From assembly GCF_020080835.1 (NCBI RefSeq), contig NC_058166.1, forward strand, positions 17,261,043 to 17,325,042: DNA of 64,000 nucleotides. The letters are read 5' to 3'. The first letter of the stretch is position 1, and the number at the start of each line of letters is the position of its first letter. The notes beneath the pieces were generated by a model. That model searched no databases and was not told the DNA's origin. It saw nothing but the letters and a program-made list of their open reading frames with translations. The DNA is from Cotesia glomerata. Lineage: Eukaryota; Arthropoda; Insecta; Hymenoptera; Braconidae. Made by a program: the position numbers and the translations under genes. Positions 36,457 to 48,748 of this stretch are shown here, piece by piece.

Positions 36457-38602
36457 ATGGATGCATGTCTAAATTGTGGGGGTACTGAATTCCATGCGGA
36501 AGCTGGATTTTATTACTGCAATGAGTGTCACATGCAAAATGAGGTAATTATTAAGAATTTATGCAAAAGATTGTTTCATAAAAATTAATTTAGCAGATAT
36601 TTGATAATTTTTTTGACAAATAAATTGTGGCAAAAAAAATTGACATGTAGAAATTTTAAAAAATTAAAAATGCAATTTTTTTTTAATAATTTTTTCGAAC
36701 AAATTTATTTGTCAAAAAAAATTAAAAAATTAATCAAGTGACTGCTGACTTTAATGTCATGATTGTTTTTAGTAATTAATGTAAATTTTTAGACAAAAAA
36801 AGAACAAGATGTGGAGTTTACACATGACGCCAAGACGCGCATGACTTCAACTAGGATTCAACAGGCGAAGAAAGCTCTGGATGAAGGTTATTTTAAAATT
36901 TATTAGTAGTTTTTGATTTGAAAATTGTTAAAAAAAAATAGTGAAATTTTAGATGAAGTTTCAAAAAAATTTGACATTAAAATTAGCTGATATTAAAATT
37001 TTTTTTTAATTAATTAAATTATAACTAAAGAAATATTTTTTAAAAATTGCACTTACAGTTTTCCAAATTTTTAACATGTCAAATTTTTCTTTTATTTTTT
37101 TTCTAGTCAATTTTTTAATAAGAAAAATCGTCAGATGTTAATTTTATTTTCATAAAATTTATAATAATGAAATTTAGACATTAGATAAATTTCATTATTA
37201 TAAATAACTTTAAGTTAGCAATTACTTGATTATTTTTTAGTTTTTTTTTTTTAACAAATAAATTTTTTCCGAAAAATTATTAAAAAAAAATTGCATTTTT
37301 AATTTTTTTGAATTTCTACATGTCAATTTTTTTGGCCATAATTTATTTATTACAAAAATTCTTAAAATTATCAACTATCTGCTAAATTAATTTTCATACA
37401 AAAATAATTTAAAAGTTTCTCTTTGATCAATAATTTTCTAATTAAATTTCTATTATTCCAGAGGACAGACGTTTAACTTCCTGGGAAAAGTATAATTTCA
37501 TTTTAATTGGTTTGACAAATGAATTAATTCAAGTGGGAGCAAAGGAAAACCTTAAAGTGGTAGTCGCGCAACTATGGTCCGCTTACTTGGCGAAACTTGA
37601 AGTTGCTTTTGTGTCTACAAACAGAGAAGCTCGTCCTAAACTTTCCAAAAAATTCGATAAAAGGTAGCAAAATTATTACTCATATATTTTCCGCAATATC
37701 CAAAGTAATAATATAAATTTCCTAATTTTTAGAGATGCTGAAATTATTTATCAAAAAGTATTTGAAAAAAAGAAGAAAAAAAAAACAAAATATGCTGGTA
37801 GTGTAACTAGTGGTAGCAGCGCTAGTACGTCAACGTCTGTTCGACAAGTGGCTAGACGAAAGGTTTTTATCAATTTAATATTACTTTAACAAATAAAATA
37901 ATATAAATTTTTGCTTATTGAAAAAAATTTTTTTAGAGACTTTTAGCTGATTCTGACTACAAGTCTCAAGTTTCGAGCACCACAGAAGCTGAGTCTAGTG
38001 TTGCAAGCCAGGTAAGTGACGGCGAGCTTTCGGATGGATCTAATACTTCGTCTAAAAGTGGACCTAAAGGACGAGGAAGGTTAGATATATTTGAGATAAA
38101 ATTTTTACAATTTCAATTAATATTTTAATAATAAATACTAGTAACTTTGCAGTCACTATGTGACTGCCGTGACTTGTAAACTATAAAAAATTTAAATTTT
38201 GCTATATTCAATAATGACTTTTGTTAAATTGCACTGTACTTTCTTAACTATTGACATTTTTAAAGATATAAGCTCATCCTGATGTTACACTCATCAAGAG
38301 CTTTCATTTGAGTACCCACATGCATTTTTTATATATTTTTCATATATACATATATGTAATATTTATAAATATATAAAATAAATGACAAATTGATGTGGGT
38401 ACTCAAATGAAAGGTCTTAATGAGTGTAACATCAGGATGAGCTTATATCTTTAAAAATGTCAATAGTTCACAAGAGTCAATGTAATTTCTAAATTATTAA
38501 CATTTTTAAAGATATAAGCTTATCCTGATAGTCAACCCATCAAGACCTTTCATTTGAGTACCCACATGCATTTTTGATATATTTTTCATATATACATATA
38601 TG

Positions 38603-38657
<55 letters not shown>

Positions 38658-41600
38658 TATAAAATATATGAAAAATTGATGTGGATACTTAAATGAAAGG
38701 TCTAGACGAGTGTAATGTCAGAGTGAGCTTATATCTTTAAAAATGTCAATATTTTACAAGATATTTGTTAAATTGCACTGTACCTTCTTAACTATTGACC
38801 TTTTTAAAGATATAAGCTCATCCCGATGTTACACTCATCAAGAGCTTTCATTTGAGTACCCACATGCATTTTTGATATATTTTTCATATATACACATATA
38901 TAATATATATATGTGGAATAATTTGTTTTATTCCACAACCGCAACCAGAGTCTATTACTAAAATACTACAAAACATAAATGAAAAGCTGGGATTAATTAA
39001 AGATGTTAAAATGGAGGTTCATGGTGTTGTTAAGAAATTAGATGAGTTGAATAACATTTGCAAAAATTTACAGGAGAATTATGTCAATTTATAAAAACGT
39101 TGCTGCGGTTGAAAATGCTTCTGCTGTCTCATCTGAAGTTGATCATAATTCAAACAGTGTGAAACTAATTCAAAGCATTGAAGTTCGACAACTGTTTCTG
39201 GAAACGCAGCAATTGTCTGACCAGCTTGTTGTTTCAGGAGTTCCTGAGATGCCTACGGAGAACCTAGAAGACATTGTGATAAATCTGAGTAATTCTCTGG
39301 GACTTCAAAGTATTGACGTCAACTGTGTGTCATCAGTAGAGCGTCTTGGGAAAAGAAAGATAGCTGTTGCAGGAGCTGATTCTTCGCGTTCGCGGGACAT
39401 TGTGTTATTAAGTGTCAATCCTCGCTTATTGTTAACAAATTTTTTGAGGCGAAAAAAGTGCGTCGGAACATTACGGCTGATATGTTAGTACAAGGTGTGG
39501 GTAAACTACCGGTTTATGTTAACAGACGATTTCCGTCTACATTGTACAAGTTGCGTCAGAGTATTGTGAGACAATTTCCGACGATCAGCAAGAAAAATGT
39601 TTGGATTGCGGCAGGTGCGGTTTGTGTTAGGCTTCCAGATGACTCTCAGCCACTGAAAGTATTACCGTCGATGGATTTGACGAAAATTCCTGGCTTAAGC
39701 TAATAACGTGGTGTCGTTGTCTCTCAGTAGTGTGATATTATTTGCAGTTCATCAGTTAGTGTAAAAATTTTCCATCTAAATGCGCAGGCACTAGTTCCAC
39801 GTATTGATGAGCTTTGAGATCATTTTCGAGTTTTGGACTATGACATTATTGCTGTTTCTGAATCAAGTGTTGATGATGCTCAAGTCAAACTTCCTGAGTT
39901 CTACTTATATCTTTTACAAAATATTGTTATTATGAGTGTCTTGAATATAAATATGTTAACTAATACTAACTTGCGCATTTGAATGACTGTTGTAACTTAT
40001 ATAATCTATGCATTGTTCCATTTAGTGCTACACATCATACTGCTAGATAAATAACTGTAATTACTAAAATATTCAAATTACGAAATGTTCAAATTCATAT
40101 TCTTTCTTTTCTTTTGTTTTATCAACTAAAGTCATTAAAGTCATTAGACGTTACTTTTCTTATTACTTATTTTTACTGTCTTATTATTTTATATCCATTA
40201 CTGTTTAACTAATTTTATTATTACTATGTATTCATTTCTATGTAAGGCCCTTAGGGAGCTAAGGCTTCAGGGTCTAAAAATTTCGTAAATAAATAAATAA
40301 AATAAATAATATATATAAATATATGAAAATATGATGTGGGTACTCAAATGAAAGGTCTTGATGAGTGTAACATCGGGATGAGCTTATATCTTTAAAAATG
40401 TCAATAGTTCACCAGATACAAGGTCTTTTCTTAAATATTAAAAAAATAAAATTTAATTTGTAAAAAACTTGAAAAACTGTGAGTGCAATTTTCAAAAAAT
40501 ATTTCTTTGTTCTAATTTAATTATTTAAAAAAAATCAAAAAATTAAAAATGTCGGCTAACATTAGTATTATATTAAAATTTATTATCTTTAGATTACAGT
40601 TCAATGCGTTAGCGAGAGAAGAAATTAAATCAGTCACAGAAAAGGCTAAAAAAGTGCGAAAAAAATTCAGAAAAAAATTTATAGCTACTAGCCAGTCTCT
40701 CACATCCAGATATGGACCCGATATAATTACGCCGATAAAATTATGGGCGCTTCTTTATTTAGCTCTCAGAATTAACAATGAAGATATTCATGTGTCTGAT
40801 ATAATGAGGTATTTATTTATTTATTTATTAGGTACAAACGCCAACCGGCAATATACAACATTATACATTTTAACAGTATAAATATAAATGTAAGAGATAA
40901 TAGAGGTTTAGGTATTAATTTATATGAACATAATTAGTTGAGTTTGTAATACGTATAAGAGAAAGATTAAAAAAAAAATTGTAAAGTTTAACATGGAGAA
41001 TACTCAGCAATAAGTAAATAGCACATTCTTAATAGTTGTTATTAAGTTATCAAAGGTTCCACTTGGTCATGCAACGAGTTTACAAGTGTTACAATCCGGT
41101 TTTAGGGTCCATTTATTACATAGTTTTTAATTTAATTTACTATATTAATTACATGTAATAAATTTAACATGCATTTATTATTTTGTAGATTCATTAGAGA
41201 TGGACATTTATCTTATTATAAATTGGACCATTTTATACCCTCTGATGTAACCTTTACAAAAAAAGAAGCGGTTCGAATGAACACATTTCGGATGCTTCAT
41301 CATGCAAGCTTGATACCACCCATCGAACGATTGAAAAAATCTTTGCAGATCTGGAAGTTTCCGGAACCCAACTTGCTGACATTGATAAAAAAATACTGTA
41401 CAGAATTACAGTTACCCAGTACGTATCGTGATATTGTAGTATATATAAGTATAGATGTGTATTTTTTGTTTGATTAACTGACTGTTTATTACTATCTTAG
41501 ACGGCGTTGTTCAGTATGCAGAACGAATTTTGGCAAAGTGGCCACCAGGACACAATTTTGACAATAAAAAGTATCACAAATTTCCCAACTACGAAGCCAA

Positions 41601-44600
41601 AGCCATGGCAATTGTTATCGTTGTTATGAAGATGCTGTTCGGATTGGACGGAGTCACCGAAAATGAAATGAGCCGAGTTATTGAAAGAATAAATGAGTAA
41701 GTATTTGTTAAAAATTTTTTGCAATTATAAGTACTGGCAGCCTTGCAGTCACTGTGTGACTTCCGTGATTAGTCAACTATAAATAAATAAAATTTTATTT
41801 TATTAAATAGATAATTTTGTTAAATTGCACTGTACATTCTTAAATATTTACATTTTTAAAGATATAAGCTCATCCCGAAGTTATACTCATCAAGAGCTTT
41901 TATTTGAGTACCCACATGTATTTTTGATATATTTTTCATATATACATATATATAATATAAATAAATATATAAAATATATGAAAAATTGATGTGGGTACTC
42001 AAATGAATGGTCTCGATGAATGGGACATCAAGATGAGCTTATATCTTTAAAAATGTCAATAGTTCACAAGATTCAATGTAACTTCTGAACTATTGACGTT
42101 TTTCAAGATACAAGCTCATCCTGATGTTACGCTCATCAAGAGCTTTTATTTGAGTACCCACATGCATTTTTTATATATTTTTCATATATACATATATGTA
42201 ATATGTATAAATATATGAAAAATTGATGTGGGTACTCAAATGAAAGGTCTCGATCACTTTAATGTCGGGATGAGCTTATATCTTTAAAAATGTCAATAGT
42301 TCACAAGATTCAATGCAATTTCTTAACTATTGACATTTTTAAGGATATAAGCTCATCCTGATGTTACACTCATCAAGAGCTTTCATTTGAGTACCTACAT
42401 CAATTTTTCATATATTTATATATATTACATATATATAATATATATAAATATATAAAAAATTGATGTGGGTACTCAAATGAAAGGTCTTGGTGAGTGTAAC
42501 ATCGGGATGAGCTTATATCTTTAAAAATGTCACTAGTTGACAAGATACAAAGTCATTTCTTTATTATTGACATTTTTAAAGATATAAGCTCATCTCGATA
42601 TAAAACTCATCGAGACCTTTCATTTAAGTACTCACATGGCAATTTTTATATATTTTATATATATGATATTTGTGAAATATATAAATATATAAAATATATG
42701 AAAAATTGATGTGGGTACTCAAATGAAAGGTCTCGATGAGTGTAACATCGGGACGAGTTTATATCTTTAAAAATGTCAATAGTTCACGAGATACAAGATA
42801 ATTTCTTAATTATGTATCTAGAGATAGAGCATTTCCGAATGCAGCCTAAAGACTTAATAATATTCTCTTAATAATATAGATGAGCATAGATAATTTTAAT
42901 CGACATAAAAAAATCCTACTGATTAATATTGTATTGATCGCTGTAAATATATAATTTAATATAAACTTAGTAATGCTATAAAAATAGTTATTGATTTCAG
43001 GATTACATAAACAAGATCAAGTAAGTTGAACTAAATATAGAAAATATTAATTACAGAGTTGCCGAGGAAAGAAGAATACTTGACGCAAGACTTTTCAGTT
43101 TTCGCGAATGGCAGCGTTACATCCAGTGTCGTCGACGCACACTGATAAATGAGCACTTTCCGAGCAAACTGCAGTATGAACCATTTTCACTAGGCAATAG
43201 CCATCTTTACGTAAACTTCCAGCAATCACTCGACGATAAAAGAGACCAGCCGATTATTGGAGATATGAAGCATAATTACACCCCCACAGTTTTATTAGAT
43301 TCCATGGTTGATAGTATTCATGAAATGGCTAACAATTTATCAGATCCTAAACCGTCCAAAGTTTTTACTCCATCTTTTACGCCTCAACATTCTTATCTTC
43401 AGCAATTACTTGAAGATACAAAAGATACTGAGCGAACTTTGCCGAGTATTCTTTTGCAGGATTTTCCTAATACAAAAATTGGATACATTAAAAATCCTGA
43501 GTCGTAAGTATTCTCAATTTTTTTTTTCTTTTTACTAAGATAAAACCCCTAATTATTGACACCGTAAATAATTTTTAAATACATTTAATTATCTGTAATA
43601 AGAATAACTGTCATATAAATTTTTATTAAAATCTAATTAATTAAAAAATTGAAAAAAATTACTGTCAGTTCAAAATATTAAAATATTAATTATTAAAAAA
43701 AAATAAAGTTAGCAGAAGTTCATTAAACCAGTTTACGAGCGTTTATTTTCTTAACAACTTTGATTAGAAAAGCATTTTTTTTAAATGCCGAATTTAAATT
43801 AATTTCATCATCTAATAATATCGCGTCCTTAAAGGTAAAATGACTTATAGCTAAGGGTTAATAGGGATTTGTGCTGAAAGGGCGTATAAAAAAATTTTTT
43901 TTTGCCATTCGGTTTGAAATTGTCTGAAACGTAAAAATCTGTGAAAAAAAAAAAAAGTTGGTATCCTAAAGCTGAAAGGGCATATCTCAAGACATACGCC
44001 CTTTCACCTTTAAGAAAAGTACTACTTAAAGGTAAAAGAGCGTATAAAAAAAAATTGTATTTTTTATACCAAATGGTCAATAATAGTTTCACAAGACAAG
44101 TTATACTCAAATAACATTATCAGCCTCATATACAAAGTGAAGATATAAACAAATAGAAAATAAATCAATCAAAAACAAATTACGTAAAAATTAAGCAATA
44201 AAAAAAAATCACAATAACAGAGAACATTGAAATATTTAGAAATTTCCCGCTTTAATCGCCCTATTGAATATACCCAAACGGCACAAATTTTTTATTCTTC
44301 TCTCCGGGCGGAAAGCGTCAATTTTCCTCCCGCTGCGCTAAACGAAAATGTCGTTTTCTGCCCGTCGAGCAAAAAAAATAGTATACACTCCACGGGAAGT
44401 AAATAAGAAAGCCTCAGATCACATGTTTGTCAACCTCGGCTTCGCCTCGGCCGACAATTACATGTGATCTGAGACATTTCTTACTTTACTTCCCTAGGTG
44501 TGTAATATACTATTCTTCTCTCCGGGCGGAAAGCGTCAATTTTCCTCCCGCTGCGCTAAACGAAAATGCCGTTTTCCGCCTCCGTCGAGGAGAAAAATAA

Positions 44601-47600
44601 TTTTTATTAATGTTTTGTTGAATTTAAGTTGACGATTATTAATTTTTCAACTTCTGGTTGAGTGAAATCTATGAAAAAGTCAACATTTTTTTTTGTGACG
44701 CTTGGGTAACTACTGGTGCCGTTCACACAACAGTTGTTTTATCATGATCAATAATCCAGGATCCAAATTTTATAATAACTATTTCTTAAAATAAAAAGCA
44801 AGAAAATAATCACGCGTAATTTATTGTTTTTTTGGACATATTTTCTTTTTTAACTTTAAAAAATTGTATAGTTGAGGTTTTACGCCGCTATTACCACAGA
44901 AAGTTTTTTTTTCACATTTTTAAACTACAAATATGTTCTTTTGTAAACTGGCCGAAAAAAAAAGTTATACGCCCTTTCACCTTTAGATCACCAAAATTTC
45001 AAATTCTTAAAAGTAAAAGGGCGTATAATTAAAGACATACGCCCTTTACCTTTGTAATTTTTTTTTCAATTTTAAGTGCAGAATGTGTCTACTACTCGAT
45101 TGGCAATAAAAAAAAAATATGCGCCCTTACCTTTGCAAAGGTAAAAGGGCGCATAAATTGTTATAAGTCCTTTTACCTTTAGGCACGCGATATGATCTTT
45201 GTTTTTTTTTAATTAACAATATATGAAAAATTTATAAAATTGAATAATCGGAATTAATTGTATGCTTTATAATATTTAAATAATGGGTGTCAATAACTAG
45301 TTCATAATTTTTAAATTGAATCGCATATTGACACCCATTCGACAGCGCTATCACGCCTTTTTTTTTACTTTAAACTAAAAATTTATTGTAAGAGTTTGAA
45401 CTCTTCTGATTAAATAAATTATTTTTAATTAATTTTTATATTTTTAATAGTAATTAATCATTTATGGAAATTATTATTAATAAACTTTAATAATATCGAT
45501 TACTTAATAATAAGTTTCGATAAATAAAAATAAGCAGATGATTCGACGCATGCGCAGTATCGGTGTCAATAATTGGGGCTAAAGTATGTCAATAATTAGA
45601 TCAATCAATTTTTAACCTGTCAATAATTGGTGTATCCGGATAATCTATTTAATTATTTAAAATTAATTAGTGAATATCAGTGATTATCATTTTAAAAAAG
45701 AAATTGATTAGCAAAAACATTACTTGAGACATTATCACAAACAAAATTCAACGATATTGATATTTGATTGCTTAAAAAATTAATTCATAACTTTGTCTCT
45801 TATAGTGTCAATAATTGGGACTTTTACCTTATTTACAATTTATTCTCTAAAAAATAAAATTTTTTAGAATACTAAAGTTAGCTGAAATTGTTAATTTTTA
45901 AGTTTTTTTTTTAATTATTAAATTACAACTAAATAATATTTTGAAAAAATTGCACTTCTAGTTTTTAAAGTTTTTTAAAAATGAATTTTTTTTTAATAAT
46001 TTTTTTAATAAAAAAAATTCTAAAAATTTTTTGATGTCAACTAATTTAATTTTCATAATTTTTTTTTTTTAATTTCTTTAATAAAAAAAATAAAAAAAAT
46101 TTTTAAATGTCGGCTAATTTAATTTTCATAATTTTTTTTGTAATAATTTTTTTAATAAAAAAAATTCTAAAAATTTTTAAATGTCGGCTAATTTAATTTT
46201 CATAATTTTTTTTTCAGGCTCAAAGAACTTGCAGCTCAGTGTGACATCGAACTCAATATCGTCTACAATTCAGCGTCTTACGTAAGAAAAGTTATGCAAG
46301 TTTTTGAACCGCTTACACCTAAAATAACTTTAATGCAAGGATTAAAAAAAATTCACAATAATTTAACACTTGTCGAAGCTCCAACTAATAAGACAATTTC
46401 TCAAATGTCAGACGACCCTTCCGATTATTTATACCGTAAACGTCCCGGTAAAATTCTTTTGGAGACAAAAAAACAGCGACTTTTTAATAAAATGATGAAA
46501 TTATACAAAGAGCAAAGATTAATTTTGGAGAAAGAATTGTATGAACAAAATAATGAAACTATTCAAGTATCTACGACTGAAGAAAGTAATCAAACTATTC
46601 AAGAAAAATCTCCTGAAGAAAGTGAAATTATCCAGGATGAATTTTATGAAGAAAGCAATAAAATTAATCAAGATAATGATTATTTTGGATTCGGACAACT
46701 GCTTCCGAATGGAAAATTGAAAATTCCTGAGGGTGATTCCGATTCTGATGACCCTCCAGAAAAAGAAGATAAATTTGGTAATATTCTTTTGTCAAGGTTT
46801 GAAAAACAATCTATGGTAAACCCGATTCCTAATCCTTGGGATGCTAAGAAAAGATTTAGAAATCCGTGGTATGAAACGGTGAAACATAATAGACCCAGGC
46901 CACATCCTCTTGTGCCTTATTCAAGATGGTATAAGAAAAAAATAGAAGCTCTTAATGCTGCTGAAGAAAAAACAAAAAATACAGAGTCTGCTGTTGAAAT
47001 TATTGAGCCAGAATCAACAATGTCGGACACTGTAGTGATTGCTGTTAATGATAATCAAAATAAAGAAAATGGAGTTGTAGAAGAAGAAAATGAAGGAACA
47101 ATTATTTTTTTAAGTGAAGATAAAAAAAATGAAACTTCAATTGAAAATATAGATTTAAATGAAATTCCAATTTTAATTTTAGATGACAATATTGAAGTTG
47201 AAACAACAATTGTTAATAAAAATACTGAAATTGAAGCAACAATAATTGAAAATAAAAATACTGATATTGAAACAACAATTAAAAATAAAAATACTAAAAT
47301 TAAAACGATTAAAAATAAAAATACTGAAATTGAAACAACAATTAAAAATAAAAATACTGGAATTGAAAATAAAAATACAAATGAAGCTCTAGTAGAGATT
47401 TTAGATGAAAATGAAATGCAAATTGATTTTGAAGCTATTGAACATAAAATAGAAATTGATATTAAAAATGTTGCAACTATTGAAATTAATGAACCCGAAG
47501 CTGTAGAGCTTAGTGACGATGTTGATGATATAATAATTAATGACGAATCTGCTAAAGAAACTGATGATAATCCTGCACCAGAAAAAGATAAAGATAAATA

Positions 47601-48036
47601 TAAAGAAGTTATTATTAACGATGATTCTTCTGATGACGAAGTATCAATTTTAGCTGAAAGTATTGACTCACGTCCTGACGCTAATCAGAAAGATTCATTG
47701 CCTGAAAAAGAACTGCTGACTTTATTTATTCCTTACAAACAGTATTGGCTATTGAGAATCTCCGGATTTCATGAAACCATGCTCAAGCATTTCAGGTTAC
47801 TAGAACGCGAGTTTCCAGCTAATTTTCGATGGCTTTTTCGCGAATGCGTCAATATTATCGAAGTTGCTCCTCAAGTTCTGTATAAAGAAATTTGCTTGGT
47901 GGAGAGTTACTACACTGATGTTCTTGCTCCTGATGAGCATATGGAAAAGTGCGAAGAATATAACACCAAGTGGTTTCGGTCTAAATGTAATAGGACGCAT
48001 ATTACAAGAAGATGGACTACTGGGACGGATAAATAA
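36457..48036 (+). CDS. TAF1B: TAF1B (SL1/Rrn7-like RNA polymerase I initiation factor)
   Basis: Exons: 36457-36543, 36793-36886, 37462-37663, 37733-37862, 37937-38079, 40593-40808, 41189-41418, 41501-41696, 43057-43503, 46218-48036; total 3564 nt, 1187 residues. GT-AG junctions, all in phase. The N-terminus is a zinc ribbon (C4, C7, C21, C24). A charged Ser-rich linker follows, then the TFIIB-like cyclin-fold region (exons 6-9, with motifs such as IKLWALLYLALRIN and AKAMAIVIVVMKMLFGLDG). The last exon adds an acidic low-complexity insert (about residues 690-1085) and a conserved C-terminal block (KQYWLLRISGFHETMLKHF). Family role: TFIIB-like factor recruiting Pol I to rDNA promoters in the nucleolus. 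Known homologues are shorter; the acidic insert explains the difference. Introns 5 and 8 each hold a minus-strand Helitron. Confidence 0.93.
36570..37400. repeat. Dispersed AT-rich repeats in TAF1B introns 1-2
   Basis: Segments at about 36580-36765 (TTTAGCAGATATTTGATAAT ... AAGTGACTGCTGACTTTAAT) and about 36960-37400 match the unit of the tandem array at 26389-27500, the second in inverted orientation. Confidence 0.55.
38138..40438 (-). mobile_element. Non-autonomous Helitron, copy 8 (minus), with nested LINE
   Basis: Lies in TAF1B intron 5, antisense to the gene. The left edge is A then CTAGTAACTTTGCAG, with the hairpin GCAGTCACTATGTGACTGC. Palindromic units follow, one with a (TA)n core near 38610-38655. 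A LINE (38911-40308) interrupts a later unit. The right part ends after AAGGTCTTTTCTTAA and lacks the 5' header. Confidence 0.85.
38911..40308 (+). pseudogene. Decayed non-LTR retrotransposon (LINE), internally deleted
   Basis: Open pieces at 39081-39488 and 39458-39703 form an ORF1-like protein broken by a frameshift near 39450; upstream in another frame is a coiled-coil-like stretch ending near 39092. Shortly after, broken frames (near 39775-39900 and 39965-40080) resemble the start of an APE-type endonuclease (for example FHLNAQALVPRIDEL and DYDIIAVSES). Reverse transcriptase is absent. The 3' end carries GGGAGCTAAGGCTTC then (TAAA)n near 40285-40308. Possible target duplication AATATATATA at both ends. 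Probably a CR1/Jockey-type element. Confidence 0.8.
40440..40565. repeat. GTCGGCTAAC-type dispersed repeat fragment
   Basis: Contains AAACTTGAAAAACTGTGAGT and AATGTCGGCTAAC just upstream of TAF1B exon 6, matching units at 14300-14770 and 50220-50345. Confidence 0.5.
41734..42880 (-). mobile_element. Non-autonomous Helitron, copy 9 (minus)
   Basis: Lies in TAF1B intron 8, antisense to the gene. The left terminus reads CTGGCAGCC in place of CTAGCAACC; the hairpin arm is GCAGTCACTGTGTGACTTC. The right edge is TTCTCTTAATAATATAGA before T. Four palindromic units are present. Confidence 0.85.
43818..45193. mobile_element. Unclassified element with clustered GGTAAAAGGGCGTAT motifs and a GC-rich hairpin
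   Basis: Lies in TAF1B intron 9. The termini are inverted repeats of about 34 bp (ATATCGCGTCCTTAAAGGT on the left; the inverse of the right is ATATCGCGTGCCTAAAGGT). Inside, AAAGGTAAAAGGGCGTAT and its inverse occur about ten times near the two ends. The centre has two direct repeats of about 55 bp starting CTTCTCTCCGGGCGGAAAGC (about 44295 and 44515). Between them is a long hairpin (about 44380-44515) whose arms include CTCAGATCACATG, capped by CCTCGGCTTCGCCTCGG. No coding frame and no family known to me. Confidence 0.7.
45880..46210. repeat. GTCGGCTAA-type short tandem repeats before TAF1B exon 10
   Basis: TAAAAATTTTTAAATGTCGGC and variants occur three times (about 46015, 46105, 46170), each followed by TAATTTAATTTTCATAATTT, a tandem of about 65-85 bp ending at the acceptor of the last exon. 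Confidence 0.6.
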
Positions 48037-48219
48037 AGACTGTGAATTGATAGTGATAAGTGATTTCTTTGTGACCTGATATTAATTTTAATAATTATTA
48101 TTAAAGTTTTTGTAAAAATACTTGGTCTTTTTTTTTTAAGCAAAAATTAATGCTTATAAATATAAAATTTAAGAAGTTAGTTAATTTTATTTGATAACTT
48201 TCATTAGCTTATCATTAAA

Positions 48220-48225
48220 AATAAA
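48220..48225 (+). terminator. Candidate TAF1B polyadenylation signal
   Basis: AATAAA 184 bases after the TAF1B stop codon; the first canonical hexamer downstream that I found. Confidence 0.45.
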
Positions 48226-48686
48226 TTGTTAATAATAATAAGTGAATGCATTATTAAAAAATAAAAAAATAAATAATATAATTTTTATTATTCATGTAGT
48301 CAATTATTTTCTAGTTTAATTTTAATTAAAGTTTAATTTTTTTTTCTTAAAATTTCTTCCTAAAATTTATATCTTTTAAGAGCTTTTACTAACCAATTTG
48401 TTATTCTTCTAAACATAAATAATCATTAAATTAAATGTATCATCTTCTTTAGCAAAATAATATTTGTCTAAAAATTGATAAATGAATGTCTCTCCCCGAA
48501 ACCAAAGTTGGAGTGACTCCACTGTAATGTGACAGCACTAATGATATCATCTAAATTTAAAGCTGGCGACAGGTACTTGATTGATATTCTTATATAAAAT
48601 CACGCGCAAATCTTTATGAACATTTGTGAAATTTTTTCAAAATGTTAAAATATTAAGAGTGAAATAATACTTATTCATAATTTATT

Positions 48687-48748
<62 letters not shown>

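Noticed and set aside
44295..44575. Bacterial or viral insert because of CTCGGCTTCGCCTCGG-type sequence
   Set aside because: No coding frame; the block is enclosed by inverted termini and motif clusters of a eukaryotic-type mobile element.
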